Below, in pieces: positions 36,080 to 45,637 of a stretch of DNA of 64,000 nt. The notes beneath the pieces were generated by a model. It saw only the letters and a program-made list of their open reading frames with translations. It searched no databases and was not told where the DNA came from. The stretch covers positions 1,039,001-1,103,000 of the forward strand of contig NZ_CP090059.1 of the NCBI RefSeq assembly GCF_021391395.1. Reading direction: 5' to 3'. This DNA comes from Sphingomonas cannabina. GTDB taxonomy: Bacteria; Pseudomonadota; Alphaproteobacteria; Sphingomonadales; Sphingomonadaceae. Numbering within the stretch: position 1 is the first letter of the stretch; each line of letters opens with the position of its first letter. The position numbers were made by a program, and so were the translations under genes.

Positions 36080-38038
36080 CTAGATCTCCCCCGTCAGGGT
36101 GAGCGTGAGTACGCGCGGGATGTTCTGGGTGAGCAGGCCGGAGTTGCTGACGTTCCAGGCGAACCGGTTCGTGAGGTTCGCCACGCGGGCGCGGAGCGTG
36201 ACCGAATGGTCCCCGATCGCGAAACGCTGCCTCAGGCCGAGATTGACTATCGCATAGCCGGGAAGCGTCACGCGATTTTCGCGATCGGCATAGCGCTCGC
36301 CGCGGATGCTGACGCCGCCGTCGAGCGTAAGCCCCGCGACGCCGGGCACGCGCCAGGTAAGATTGGCGAGCGCCATCACCTCGGGGCGTCCGATCGGACG
36401 CGCGCCGACCAATCCGCGATCGACGAGCTCGCCTTCGGTCCGTGCATCAAGATAGGTCGCGCCGAGCACCGCACCCAACCGAGGAGTGATCGGTCCGGCG
36501 AGGGACAGTTCGGCGCCGCGATGCCGCACCCGGCCGACGAAGTCGAACGCGCCGCCGGCGTCGATGCCCGGCAGCGGCTTTGAAAGGTCGAACACGCCGG
36601 CGATCAGCGTCGGTCCGCCGGCGATGGCGTATTTCATGCCGAGCTCGGCCTGGCGCGAGATTGCGGCAGGCAGCACCGCGCCGCGGTTCACCGCATTGGC
36701 CGGCGCGACCCCGGCCTCCTCCAGCCCGCGCGCATAGCTGGCGAAGCCGGTCAGCGCGCGCGTGAACCCGACCGACAGCGCGCCGCCATAGAGCCACGGC
36801 CGGCTCGTCTGGTGCTCCGAGCTTCCGTCGAGCGCGCGCGCCTGCTTGCGATATTCCACACGCTGGACGTCGGCGCGCAGCTCCGCGAAGCTGCCGATCG
36901 ACAGCCGATAGCCAAGCCCGCCCGTCCATTGCTCCACCTCATCCCGAAGACGCAGCGGATTGAGGCTGACCGGCGGCCGGGGAAGGGCGGGCGGCCGATC
37001 GATATCGGGATAGTGGCCAAGCGTGAAGGCCGCGCCCGGATCGCTGAGCACCACGCTGTCGCGTCGCCGTATCGCGGCGATCAGGCGATGATCCAGTGCG
37101 CCGGTGGTGAAGCGCTTGGCGGCCGTGATCTCGGCAGAGAAGGACCGGCGGTTCTCTTCGCCGAACAACAGGCCGCTCACCTCGGCTCCGGTGCCGGCAT
37201 CGGACAACCGGATCAGGTTGAACACGTTGCGCCGATAGGCGAGTTCCGACCGGAAGGCCGACGCGCCCAGGCTCCAGCCGTCTCCTGCATCGATGTCGAG
37301 GATCGCGCCCGACAGATCGCTCTCGTTGCTGGCGTCCATCCACGACTGGGTGCGATCGATGCCGAGCGATATGCGCGCCGGCGGCGTACCCGCGCTGGCG
37401 AAAGTGGTGTCGGCACCGCGCGTGTACCAATTATGGCCCCAGACGCCGGCCAGCCGGATGCCCGCCGCCGGCGTCCAGCGCGGGACGAGGCCCACCGCGA
37501 TGAAGTCGCCGCCGGTGCCGTCGGTATAGCGTTGCCCGACGCTCAGCTGGAGGCCGCCGGCGATGCTCAGCCGGCTGTCCTGCGTGCCGCCCGCGAAACG
37601 CGTCAGCACGATCGGTCCCGACCCGCCCCACCAGCCGGCCTCGATCGTCGCCTGCATTCCCGGCACGCCGTCGGGAAGGTCGTATTGCACGACGCCGGAC
37701 GGGGCGGCGAAGTCGGTGCGCAACCCGTTGGCGCCGACGCGGATGGCGGTGCCTTCGGTCAACGGCTGAAGCATCCCGGCCGCCCGGACGAAATAATGAT
37801 CCTCGATCCGGTAATTGCCGGCACTCTGCAGATCGAATCCGCGCACCTCGCTTTCGGTGTAGAGCCCGACTTCCTCGACGCCGATGCGCCGGCCGAAGGC
37901 GTCGTCCGCGGCCCGCACCACGTCGCGGTTCTGCGGCTGGGCCGGCGGTGAGATCGCGATCTGGGCATGGGCAGCGGGCGCCGCGAGCAGCGACAGACAG
38001 CAGATGGAGCAACGCATGATTCGCAATCCCGATGACAT
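36080..38038 (-). CDS. TonB-dependent receptor (compact)
   Basis: A 652-aa receptor with signal peptide (CCLSLLAAPAAHAQ). It has a short plug (VEEVGLYTESEVRGFDL, GVVQYDLPDG) and a barrel with Tyr/Trp-rich strands (NLTWRVPGVAGLTLDGGVS, VTLRARVANLTNRFAWNVS). It ends ...TLTLTGEI. It belongs to a siderophore-receptor-like subgroup distinct from the two peptide-type receptors to its left. A start at 38017 is equally possible. The LytTR gene is divergent from it across 118 bp, so it may be its regulator. Confidence 0.85.
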   Translation of the reverse strand: MSSGLRIMRCSICCLSLLAAPAAHAQIAISPPAQPQNRDVVRAADDAFGRRIGVEEVGLYTESEVRGFDLQSAGNYRIEDHYFVRAAGMLQPLTEGTAIRVGANGLRTDFAAPSGVVQYDLPDGVPGMQATIEAGWWGGSGPIVLTRFAGGTQDSRLSIAGGLQLSVGQRYTDGTGGDFIAVGLVPRWTPAAGIRLAGVWGHNWYTRGADTTFASAGTPPARISLGIDRTQSWMDASNESDLSGAILDIDAGDGWSLGASAFRSELAYRRNVFNLIRLSDAGTGAEVSGLLFGEENRRSFSAEITAAKRFTTGALDHRLIAAIRRRDSVVLSDPGAAFTLGHYPDIDRPPALPRPPVSLNPLRLRDEVEQWTGGLGYRLSIGSFAELRADVQRVEYRKQARALDGSSEHQTSRPWLYGGALSVGFTRALTGFASYARGLEEAGVAPANAVNRGAVLPAAISRQAELGMKYAIAGGPTLIAGVFDLSKPLPGIDAGGAFDFVGRVRHRGAELSLAGPITPRLGAVLGATYLDARTEGELVDRGLVGARPIGRPEVMALANLTWRVPGVAGLTLDGGVSIRGERYADRENRVTLPGYAIVNLGLRQRFAIGDHSVTLRARVANLTNRFAWNVSNSGLLTQNIPRVLTLTLTGEI

Positions 38039-38156
38039 CCGGTCGCCGGGCCGGATGCCCCGGCCGCGGCGGCATCGGGAGCCGGTTGGGACGAACGGCG
38101 CGCGGACGTGACGAACGGCAGTTCGCGCGCGCGCGCTCGTAGGCTATCGTCGGACC

Positions 38157-38996
38157 ATGGCGGCTGATGTTCGAGAGTCGATCTGGGAGCGGCAGATCCC
38201 GCTGAGCGCCGGCGTGGCTATGGGCCTGCTCGGCTTCCTGCTCGGCTACGCCATGGGCGGCATCGGAACGCCGGTCGATCCGTTCGTCGCCGAGCGGCCG
38301 GAAGAAGCGCGGCTCGCCAATCTGCTGGTCTGGGGGCTCACGCTCACGATCGGCTTCGCTTGCCGGGAGCCGGTCGGCGAGCTCGTCTCCGCGCCGCAGC
38401 GATCACCGCTGCTGCTCGCCGTTCTCGCCTTCGCTCCCGTGACGGTTGCCGATCTGCTCGCGTCCCAGTTCGCGATCGCGATATCCGGCGATCTTCGTTG
38501 CGCCCCGGGCATGCCGCCGCTGCCATCCATCTTCAGCTTCCTGCCGCGGGCAGCGATTCTGGGTACGACCGTGCTGCTGGCGCTGCTGGCCTGGGGGCGG
38601 CACCTCGAAAATCATGCGCGCCGGGAATCGGACGATATGGCGTTCACGCCGTCGCCGGAGGCGTATTCGGCGGTACCGGGCGAATGGCTCCACCTGCCCG
38701 AGGCGCCCTTTCTGCGGGTGCGCGTCCAGGACGTGGCGCTGATCCGCTCGGCCGGCAATTACAGCGAGATCGTCGCCAACGGCCGTGTCCATCTGGTGCG
38801 GGCAACGCTGAGCGAGTTGGCGCACCGCTTTGCCCCTCTCGGCTTCGTGCGCGTTCATCGCCAGACCGTCGTCAATGCGCGGCAGGTCCGCGAAATCCGA
38901 CGCGAGCCGAGCGGGCGGCCGGTCGTCCATCTTGCCTGCGGAACGCCGATCCCGCTCGGCCGGCGCTTCAGGTCCGCCGTGGAGGCGCTGGGCTAG
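38157..38996 (+). CDS. Membrane-anchored LytTR transcriptional regulator
   Basis: A 279-aa protein. Four hydrophobic helices fill residues 15-150 (AGVAMGLLGFLLGYAMGG, LVWGLTLTIGFAC, LLAVLAFAPVTVADLLA, AAILGTTVLLALLAW). The C-terminal LytTR DNA-binding domain spans about 180-278 (FLRVRVQDVALIRSAGNYSEIV, GFVRVHRQTVVNARQVREIRR). LytTR proteins bind direct repeats upstream of target genes. Joining the domain to a membrane sensor rather than a response-regulator receiver implies envelope sensing. It is divergent from a TonB receptor, its probable target. Confidence 0.85.
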   Translation: MAADVRESIWERQIPLSAGVAMGLLGFLLGYAMGGIGTPVDPFVAERPEEARLANLLVWGLTLTIGFACREPVGELVSAPQRSPLLLAVLAFAPVTVADLLASQFAIAISGDLRCAPGMPPLPSIFSFLPRAAILGTTVLLALLAWGRHLENHARRESDDMAFTPSPEAYSAVPGEWLHLPEAPFLRVRVQDVALIRSAGNYSEIVANGRVHLVRATLSELAHRFAPLGFVRVHRQTVVNARQVREIRREPSGRPVVHLACGTPIPLGRRFRSAVEALG

Positions 38997-39021
38997 GATC
39001 CAGACCCTGGAGAGGCGAGGA

Positions 39022-39486
39022 TCAGACGGGCAGGGCAGTGGTCGCCTTGATCTCCGAAAGGGCGACGGTCGAATTGATCTCCTGCACGCCGGGAAGGCGC
39101 GACAGCTTCTCGAAGAAGAAGCGCTCATAGGCCTCGATGTCGGCGGCGACGACGCGCAGCATGAAATCGACCGGTCCCATGAGGACATAGCATTCGAGCA
39201 CCTCCGGCAGCTCGCGGATCGAGGCGGTGAACTCGTCGAGGTTGGCGCGGCCATGGGCATTGAGCTTCACCGTCGCGAAGACCTGGGCGTTGAGGCCGAT
39301 CTTGCGGCGGTCGACCAGCGCGACCCTGCGCTTTACGAAGCCTTCGCGCTCGAGCCGGTCGATGCGGCGCCAGCAGGGCGAGGCGGACATCCCGACCGCC
39401 TCGGCGATCGCCGCAGTGGAGAGCGACGCGTCGTCCTGCAGCAGGCGCAGGATCTTTCGGTCGAAATTATCCAGGTTGTCCGGCAC
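39022..39486 (-). CDS. Lrp/AsnC-family regulator
   Basis: A 154-aa protein of normal family length. The HTH lies at 8-55 (NFDRKILRLLQDDASLSTAAIAEAVGMS, with SPCWRRIDRLE) and the effector-binding domain at 65-150 (VFATVKLNAHGRAN, GPVDFMLRVVA). The GTG at 39486 is chosen because GAGAAAG lies just upstream and it begins directly before the HTH; longer starts add unrelated sequence. It is divergent from the small ACT protein and DctA, so amino-acid or dicarboxylate metabolism is a plausible target. Confidence 0.88.
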   Translation of the reverse strand: MPDNLDNFDRKILRLLQDDASLSTAAIAEAVGMSASPCWRRIDRLEREGFVKRRVALVDRRKIGLNAQVFATVKLNAHGRANLDEFTASIRELPEVLECYVLMGPVDFMLRVVAADIEAYERFFFEKLSRLPGVQEINSTVALSEIKATTALPV

Positions 39487-39612
39487 GATCTTTCTCGGAT
39501 TGACGATTTTCAGGTCAGAATATTCGATATTCCGCCGAATTGCAGCGGGATTGGGTAAGAAATTCCCGCTTCTCATGGATATCCTCCCCGGATTGGGGAA
39601 GGAACCTGCACG

Positions 39613-39690
39613 ATGGATCACGCGCAACCGACGGAAGAGCCCGAAGAGGCGGTGCACCTCGACGATCTTCGGACGGCGCGCGCGGCGTGA
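39613..39690 (+). CDS. Possible 25-aa small ORF or leader peptide
   Basis: The frame starts MDHAQPTEEPEEAVHLDD and ends LRTARAA. A GGAAGG element is suitably placed upstream. It stops eight bases before the ACT-domain gene. It could be a regulatory leader or a genuine small acidic protein; composition alone does not decide. Confidence 0.35.
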   Translation: MDHAQPTEEPEEAVHLDDLRTARAA

Positions 39691-39698
39691 TTCCGGTC

Positions 39699-39965
39699 AT
39701 GGCCACCAGACGTGCGCCGAGGGTCGACACGCGCGCAGCCGTCTTCGCGATCACGGCGGATCGGTGCGCGCAGGTGCTCAGTCGCCTGCTCGCGCTGATT
39801 GCGCAGCAGGATCGTGTGATCGAACGGGCGCAGGTCGAATGCTCGGCCAGGATCTGCCGCATTTCGCTCACGGTCCGCGACATCGATCCGCATCGCGCGG
39901 AGATCGTCGCCGAGAAGATGCGCAGCCTCGTCAGGGTCCGCAGAGTCCGGCTGCGCCTTCCCTGA
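39699..39965 (+). CDS. Small ACT-domain-like protein
   Basis: An 88-aa product. It opens with a basic stretch (MATRRAPRVDTRAAV), then FAITADRCAQVLSRLLALIAQQDRVIERAQVE (as a region) and ICRISLTVRDIDPHRAEIVAEKM. The pattern of a beta-strand, helix, two strands and a helix resembles the ACT fold of acetolactate synthase small subunits (IlvM-like), with IlvM-like length. It stands apart from any acetolactate synthase, so it may be a free-standing regulator. Similarity is judged by eye and modest. Confidence 0.5.
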   Translation: MATRRAPRVDTRAAVFAITADRCAQVLSRLLALIAQQDRVIERAQVECSARICRISLTVRDIDPHRAEIVAEKMRSLVRVRRVRLRLP

Positions 39966-40058
39966 TCCGATCGCGGGAGAGCCGCGCGCCTAGCGCTGTA
40001 TGACGATGATGTCGGGGACCCGATTGTCCTTTGAGCGGGGCTGGGGCATCAGGGACGG

Positions 40059-41390
40059 GTGGCGATCGTGTCCGTTCCAGCTGCTTTGCCGAAGCGCCGT
40101 CCTTTATATGCCCATCTGTACGTGCAGGTGCTGGTGGCGATCGTGTGCGGTGCGGTGGTGGGGCATGTGTGGCCCGGGGTGGGCGAGGCGCTGCGGCCGT
40201 TGGGGGACGGCTTCATCAAGCTGGTGAAGATGGTGATCGCGCCGGTGATCTTCCTCACCGTCGTGACCGGCATCGCGGGGATGCGTGAGCTGGCGGCGGT
40301 AGGCCGGGTGGCGGCGAAGGCGTTCGGCTATTTCGTGGTGGTGTCGACGCTGGCGCTGTTGGTGGGGCTGCTGGTCGCCAATGTCGTGCAGCCGGGGGCG
40401 GGGATGCATGTCGATCCCAGGACGCTCAACCAGAGCGCGGTCGCCGGCTATGCCCATCAGGCGCATGAGAGCAGCGTCGCCGGCTTCATCATGGCGGTGA
40501 TCCCTGAAACGATGGTGTCGGCGCTGACCTCGGGCTCGATCCTGCAGACCTTGTTCGTGGCGATCCTGTTCGGCATCGCCTTGAGCCTGGTCGGTGAGCC
40601 GGCGCGGCCGGTGCTCGATCTGGCCGAGCGGGTGATGCTGGTGGTGTTCCGCCTGGTCGCGATCCTGATGCGGGCGGCGCCGGTCGGTGCATTCGGGGCG
40701 ATCGCGTTTACTGTCGGCAAGTACGGCGCCGGCAGCTTGATCGGCCTCGGCGGTCTCGTCGCCACCTTCTACCTGACCTCGATCCTGTTCGTGCTCGTCG
40801 TGCTCGGCGCGATCGCCTGGGCGCACGGCTTCTCGATCCTGCGCCTCATCGCCTACCTCAAGGCCGAGCTGCTGCTCGTGCTCGGCACCTCCTCGTCCGA
40901 GGCGGCGCTGCCCAGCCTGATCGACAAGCTTGAGCGCGCGGGCTGCGACAAGGGCGTGGTCGGCCTCGTCGTCCCCACCGGCTACAGCTTCAACCTCGAC
41001 GGCACCAACATCTACATGACCCTTGCCGCGCTGTTCATCGCGCAAGCGTGCGGCATCCATCTCTCCTGGGGCGAGCAGTTCGCCCTGCTCGGCGTCGCCA
41101 TGCTCTCGTCGAAGGGGGCCGCCGGCGTCACCGGCGCCGGCTTCATCACGCTGGCCGCCACCCTCTCCATCGTCCCGGCCGTCCCCGTCGCCGGCATGGC
41201 TCTCATCCTCGGCGTCGACCGCTTCATGTCCGAATGCCGATCCCTCACCAACTTCATCGGCAACGCCACCGCCGCCATCGTGGTCGCCACTTGGGAACGC
41301 AAGATAGACACCCGGCAACTCGACGCCGCTCTTGCGGGAGGCGATCGGGGGACCGCCGATGCACCGGTTGGCGAGTCGGCCGTGGTATGA
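40059..41390 (+). CDS. dctA: Dicarboxylate/amino-acid:cation symporter (DctA family)
   Basis: A 443-aa inner-membrane transporter of the DAACS family. Characteristic motifs are [10 protein letters not shown] (re-entrant loop HP1) and [19 protein letters not shown] (TM7), with [15 protein letters not shown] in HP2. It imports C4-dicarboxylates such as succinate and malate with protons or sodium. The start is GTG with an AGGGA element upstream. The last codon overlaps the start of the SGNH hydrolase gene (ATGA). Confidence 0.92.
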   Translation: MAIVSVPAALPKRRPLYAHLYVQVLVAIVCGAVVGHVWPGVGEALRPLGDGFIKLVKMVIAPVIFLTVVTGIAGMRELAAVGRVAAKAFGYFVVVSTLALLVGLLVANVVQPGAGMHVDPRTLNQSAVAGYAHQAHESSVAGFIMAVIPETMVSALTSGSILQTLFVAILFGIALSLVGEPARPVLDLAERVMLVVFRLVAILMRAAPVGAFGAIAFTVGKYGAGSLIGLGGLVATFYLTSILFVLVVLGAIAWAHGFSILRLIAYLKAELLLVLGTSSSEAALPSLIDKLERAGCDKGVVGLVVPTGYSFNLDGTNIYMTLAALFIAQACGIHLSWGEQFALLGVAMLSSKGAAGVTGAGFITLAATLSIVPAVPVAGMALILGVDRFMSECRSLTNFIGNATAAIVVATWERKIDTRQLDAALAGGDRGTADAPVGESAVV

Positions 41391-42241
41391 AAACTGCGCT
41401 GCTGGTTCTTGCCTGCCTGTTGCTGGGGGCAGCAGCGCCCGGGGCACCGCGAACGATCCTATTCGTCGGCAACAGCTTCACGTTCGGTGCGGGGTCGCCG
41501 GTGATGCGCTATCGGCCCGACAGCGTGACCGATCTCAATCATGACGGTGTCGGCGGCGTGCCGGCGCTGTTCAAGGCCTTCACCGAGCAGGCGGGGCTCG
41601 ACTATGCGGTGAGCCTCGAGACCTCGCCCGGCAAAGGCTTCGATTTCCATGTTCGTGAGAAGCGCGCATTGATCGCCCGCCGCTGGGACGTGGTCGTGCT
41701 CCAGGGCTACAGCACGCTCGACAGGGACAAGCCGGGAGATCCGGCGATCCATATCGCCAATGCCAAGCTGCTGGCCGAGATGGTCAGCCGCGCCAATCCC
41801 CAAGTCGACGTCGAGCTGGTTTCGACCTGGACGCGCGCCGACCTTACCTATCCGCCCGGCCGGCGCTGGTCGGGAAAGCCGGTGACCGCAATGGCGCTCG
41901 ACCTGCGCGCAGCCTCCGAGCTTGCGCGTCGCGCCGTACCGGACATCGATGGAATAGTACCGGTCGGCGAAGCGTGGAATCGAGCGATCTCGGCTGGCAT
42001 TGCCGATCCCAATCCCTATGACGGCCTTACCTATGGCCAGATCGATCTGTGGACATGGGACCAGTATCACGCGAGCGCCTATGGCTATTATCTGGAGGCA
42101 TTGATGGTGTTCGGCCGAGTGACAGGTGTCGATCCGCGCGTGCTCGGCGAGCGAGAGCGCGCGGCCAATGACCTCGGCCTCGAACCGCGCGTGGTGAAGG
42201 CGCTTCAGCAGATTGCCTTCGACCAGCTGCAGGCAGGCTGA
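41387..42241 (+). CDS. Exported SGNH/GDSL-like hydrolase
   Basis: A 284-aa protein with signal peptide ([19 protein letters not shown]). Block I reads VGNSFTFGA, with the nucleophile Ser in GNS. The catalytic Asp/His pair is in WTWDQYHAS near the C-terminus. Such enzymes deacetylate or de-esterify carbohydrates or lipids. It is translationally coupled to DctA and precedes a ROK kinase by two bases, forming a three-gene run, although the substrate link is not obvious. Confidence 0.8.
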   Translation: MKTALLVLACLLLGAAAPGAPRTILFVGNSFTFGAGSPVMRYRPDSVTDLNHDGVGGVPALFKAFTEQAGLDYAVSLETSPGKGFDFHVREKRALIARRWDVVVLQGYSTLDRDKPGDPAIHIANAKLLAEMVSRANPQVDVELVSTWTRADLTYPPGRRWSGKPVTAMALDLRAASELARRAVPDIDGIVPVGEAWNRAISAGIADPNPYDGLTYGQIDLWTWDQYHASAYGYYLEALMVFGRVTGVDPRVLGERERAANDLGLEPRVVKALQQIAFDQLQAG

Positions 42242-42243
42242 CG

Positions 42244-43110
42244 ATGGCGTTTCTGGGTATCGAGACCGGCGGCACCAAGATTCTGGCGCGCGTGGTGGCG
42301 GAGGACGGCATCGTCGTCGGCGAGGGACGCTGGTCGACCACCACGCCGGATGCCGCCGCGGATGCGATCCTCGGCTGTGTGGAGACGGCGGGCGTCGCGG
42401 TCACGGCAGCCGGCATCGCGGCCTTCGGCCCGCTGATCGTCAATCCGGCGCTGCCGAACTATGGCGAGATGCTCGACACCCCGAAGCCCGGCTGGACCGG
42501 GTCGAACCTGCGTGTAGTGCTCGCCGGCCGGCTGGATTGCCCGGTTGCGGTCGATACCGACGTCAATGTCGCCGCCATTGCGGAGCAGGCGCTGGGGGCG
42601 GGGCAAGGGCTCGGCAGCGTCGCCTATGTGACGGTCGGCACCGGCATCGGCGCGGGGCTGGCGATCGACGGGCGCGCGCTGGTGGGAGCGCTGCACCCCG
42701 AGGCGGGGCACATCCGTCTCGTGCGGGCCGCCGGAGACGATGCGCCGAGCACCTGCCCCTTCCATCCCGACTGTGCGGAGGGGTTGACTGCCGGACCGGC
42801 CGTGCAGCAGCGGCTGAAGGGGCGGACCCTGCCCGAGGCTCCCGAGGTGGCGGCGCTGGTCGCCCATTATCTGGGGCAGCTCCTGGCGGCGCTGGTGTTC
42901 GCCTGGTCGCCGCAGCGGATCGTGATGGGCGGCGGGGTGATGACGACGCCCGGGCTGCTCGAGGCGACTTCCGGGGAATTGCGCGCGGCGCTCGGCGGCT
43001 ATGGTGTCGGGCCGGCGGCGAACGCGCCGGATTTCGTCGTGCCGGCGATGCTGGAGAATGCCGGGCTGGAGGGTGCGCTGCTGATGGCGCGCCGCGCGGT
43101 CAGTTCGTGA
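42244..43110 (+). CDS. ROK-family sugar kinase (probable fructokinase)
   Basis: A 288-aa cytosolic kinase. The ATP motif is GIETGGTK at the N-terminus, and the catalytic Asp is in [16 protein letters not shown] and HPEAGHI are present. The segment [11 protein letters not shown] is the zinc-binding element typical of ROK fructokinases (Mak type). It would phosphorylate fructose or a similar hexose. Its 3' end overlaps the convergent chemoreceptor by 11 bp. Confidence 0.87.
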   Translation: MAFLGIETGGTKILARVVAEDGIVVGEGRWSTTTPDAAADAILGCVETAGVAVTAAGIAAFGPLIVNPALPNYGEMLDTPKPGWTGSNLRVVLAGRLDCPVAVDTDVNVAAIAEQALGAGQGLGSVAYVTVGTGIGAGLAIDGRALVGALHPEAGHIRLVRAAGDDAPSTCPFHPDCAEGLTAGPAVQQRLKGRTLPEAPEVAALVAHYLGQLLAALVFAWSPQRIVMGGGVMTTPGLLEATSGELRAALGGYGVGPAANAPDFVVPAMLENAGLEGALLMARRAVSS

Positions 43111-44530
43111 ACGCCATCTCGAAATTGCCCCAGCGGCGGCCGTTGATCCACAGCGGCACGAACACGCTCTTGACCGCACGATAGCGGCCCTGACCGAGGT
43201 CCTGGCAATAGGTGACGAGCATGAAGTCGCCCTCGAACGCGATGGCGCGGGCGGTCGCCTCGTCCATGAACATGCGGCGATTTCGGCAGTTCTCGGCATT
43301 CCATGCCGGATCGCCGGGCCGCTGCGGCAGCGACTTCCATGACATGTGGGTCGGCAGGTAGGCGTTGATGTCGGTCGCGGCGAGGCCGAGGATATGGGTC
43401 TCGTCGGACTTGGCGATGCGGTCGAGCACCGGCTGAATGGCGCGATCGGCGAAGGCGTTGAAGCGGTTCGTATATTGCACCGGGTCGGTGCCGGGGATCG
43501 GCCGGTAGTCGGTGTCGAACACCTCGTCGGCGCTGACCTCGCCCGCCGCCAGCGCCCGTTCGACGATCGCCTTGACCTCCTTCATGCCGGCGACGGTAAT
43601 CTCGACGAAGCCGGTGTCGTCGATCGCCACGCCCGAATGGGCGAGCTGGTCGAGCATCCCGCTCGACATCGTCTCGAGCCGCAGGATGCGCTCGCGGGCG
43701 CTGGCGAGCTGGGCGCCGCTCTCGCGCGCATGGGTGCCGAAGCCGGTGAGCGTGTCGCGCACGCGCGCGACGCTGTTGCTGGTGACCTCGGTCGAGCGCT
43801 CGATGTCGTCGGTGAGGCGGTCGACCTGGCCGACGATGTCGGCGACCTCCAGCACGGTCTGGTTGATCTGCGCGACGCCCTTCTGCGCGAGCACGCTCTG
43901 ACGCACGCCATCATCGATCTCGTGCATCACCGTGCCCGCCTCGCGCACGAAGCTGTCCATGGTGCGGGTGATCTCGTCGGTCGCCTGGCGCGTCTCCAGC
44001 GCGAGCTTCTTCACCTCGGCCGCGACCACGGCGAAGGTGCGGCCGGCGTCGCCGGCGCGCTGCGCCTCGATGGTGGCGTTGAGCGCGAGCAAATTGGTCT
44101 TGCGCGCGATGTCGTCGATCGCGCTGGAGACGCGCTGGACCTGCGCCATCGCCGCCGCGAAATCGGTCATGCGGGTGCCGAGATTGGTGATGAGCTCCGT
44201 CAGCGCGCCGAAATCGGCGACCGAGCTCACGATCAGCGACGCCTCGCGCTCCAGCGTGGCGCGGGCCTGGTCGGACAGGCGGCGCGCCTCGCTGGTCGCC
44301 TCGGCGACGGTGCGCTGGTCGGCTTCGAGCGCCGCGGTGACGCCTTCCAGGTCGGCGAGCGCCTCGAGCTGGGTGGCGATGCGTTCCGAGACGCCGGCGA
44401 TATGGCCGGAGGCATCGCTGCAGCCGACCGCAAGCTGTCCGCAATCGCGCGCCACCGCGCGGATCGCATCGCCGTCGAGTTCCTGCGCCATCGCGTGCGC
44501 GGTTGCCATGCGCCTGTCAGCCCTCTTCAC
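43100..44530 (-). CDS. Soluble methyl-accepting chemotaxis-type protein with C-terminal sensor
   Basis: A 476-aa protein without membrane segment. Coiled-coil signalling helices fill residues 20-320; the hairpin tip that contacts CheA/CheW is [23 protein letters not shown], quoted as a region. The C-terminal 130 residues ([49 protein letters not shown]) form a PAS-like ligand domain, so order is reversed compared with common receptors. The start is GTG 44530, or ATG 44509. No che genes are in the window. Confidence 0.85.
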   Translation of the reverse strand: MKRADRRMATAHAMAQELDGDAIRAVARDCGQLAVGCSDASGHIAGVSERIATQLEALADLEGVTAALEADQRTVAEATSEARRLSDQARATLEREASLIVSSVADFGALTELITNLGTRMTDFAAAMAQVQRVSSAIDDIARKTNLLALNATIEAQRAGDAGRTFAVVAAEVKKLALETRQATDEITRTMDSFVREAGTVMHEIDDGVRQSVLAQKGVAQINQTVLEVADIVGQVDRLTDDIERSTEVTSNSVARVRDTLTGFGTHARESGAQLASARERILRLETMSSGMLDQLAHSGVAIDDTGFVEITVAGMKEVKAIVERALAAGEVSADEVFDTDYRPIPGTDPVQYTNRFNAFADRAIQPVLDRIAKSDETHILGLAATDINAYLPTHMSWKSLPQRPGDPAWNAENCRNRRMFMDEATARAIAFEGDFMLVTYCQDLGQGRYRAVKSVFVPLWINGRRWGNFEMAFTN

Positions 44531-44581
44531 GTAACCGGATGCTGGTAACCTGCTACGGTAAAGGACAGTTTAACCAGAAGG

Positions 44582-45637
44582 TCAGGCAGTGAGACGCCGC
44601 CGCGCCGCACGGGCGCGGCCGACCAGGCCCGAGAGCAGGAGGTCGTCGATGCCGGCATGGCCGAGCCCGAGATGATCGGGCCGCACCGCGAGCGCGTCTG
44701 TAAGGCCGAGCGCGCCGGACCTCACCGCTCGCCGGCCGATCCGCCACCACAGCCGCGCCGTCTCCCAACGGATCAGCTTGATGCTCTCGCGATCGAAGCT
44801 GCCGCTGTCGAGATAGCTCGCCTGGAGCATCGCGATTAGCGTGCCGAGCTGGCGCAGCGCGTCGCGGCTGGCCACCGGCACGCCGGCCATGACATGGCGT
44901 GCGATCAGCGCGGCCGCCTCCTCCGCACTGTCGCCGAGCAGAGGGGCATAGGCCTCGCCGAGCACGGTCTCGGCGCTGTCGATCATCCGCGCGGTGTGGC
45001 ATTGCGAGGCGCCGCCCGGATGGCTGCGATAGGTGATCAGCGGCTCGTCGATCCGCGCGATCGCGCCGTAGCGGCGCAGGCGGTGATAGAGATCGAAATC
45101 CTCGGCGTAGAGGATCTCGGGTCGGGTGAAGGGATCGAGCTCGCGCGCGACATCGCCGCGCAGCATCACCGACGACCAGACCAGTGGGTTCATGATCTGG
45201 AGCAGCCAGCCGATCAGCGCAGGCGTGGTGTTGGCGGGCAGGCGCGAGCGGCGGATCGCGCCGTCCTCGAGGATATTGGCGGCGGCGGCGACCAGCACGA
45301 CGCGGCTGTTCGCCTCCAGATAGGCGACCTGGCGCTGGAGCCGGTCCGGCCGGCAGAGATCGTCTTGGTCGAGGCCGGCGATATAGCGGCCGCGCGCCTC
45401 CGCGAGGGCGCGGTTGCGCGCGCGCACCGGCCCGCCGTTCGCCTCCGCTTCGACCAACCGGACACGCGGATCGGACCAGCCGCGCAGGATTTCCCGCGTG
45501 TCGTCGGTCGAGCAGTCGTCGACGACGATCACCTCGAAATCGGCGAGCGTCTGCTTCTCCAGGCTGACGAGCGTCTCTTCGATCAGCCCGGCGCCGTTAT
45601 AGGCTGCCATGATGACGCTGACCGTGGGTGTGTTCAT
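44582..45637 (-). CDS. GT2-family glycosyltransferase
   Basis: A 351-aa protein. The GT-A domain starts VSVIMAAYNGAGLIEETL, contains DDCSTDDT and the metal/nucleotide DxD-type GLDQDDLC, and ends around EDFDLYHRL. It would transfer a sugar from a nucleotide donor onto a lipid or polysaccharide. Its ATG overlaps the stop of the aminotransferase/FAD fusion (ATGA), so both act in one pathway, likely glycan or glycolipid synthesis. Confidence 0.87.
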   Translation of the reverse strand: MNTPTVSVIMAAYNGAGLIEETLVSLEKQTLADFEVIVVDDCSTDDTREILRGWSDPRVRLVEAEANGGPVRARNRALAEARGRYIAGLDQDDLCRPDRLQRQVAYLEANSRVVLVAAAANILEDGAIRRSRLPANTTPALIGWLLQIMNPLVWSSVMLRGDVARELDPFTRPEILYAEDFDLYHRLRRYGAIARIDEPLITYRSHPGGASQCHTARMIDSAETVLGEAYAPLLGDSAEEAAALIARHVMAGVPVASRDALRQLGTLIAMLQASYLDSGSFDRESIKLIRWETARLWWRIGRRAVRSGALGLTDALAVRPDHLGLGHAGIDDLLLSGLVGRARAARRRLTA

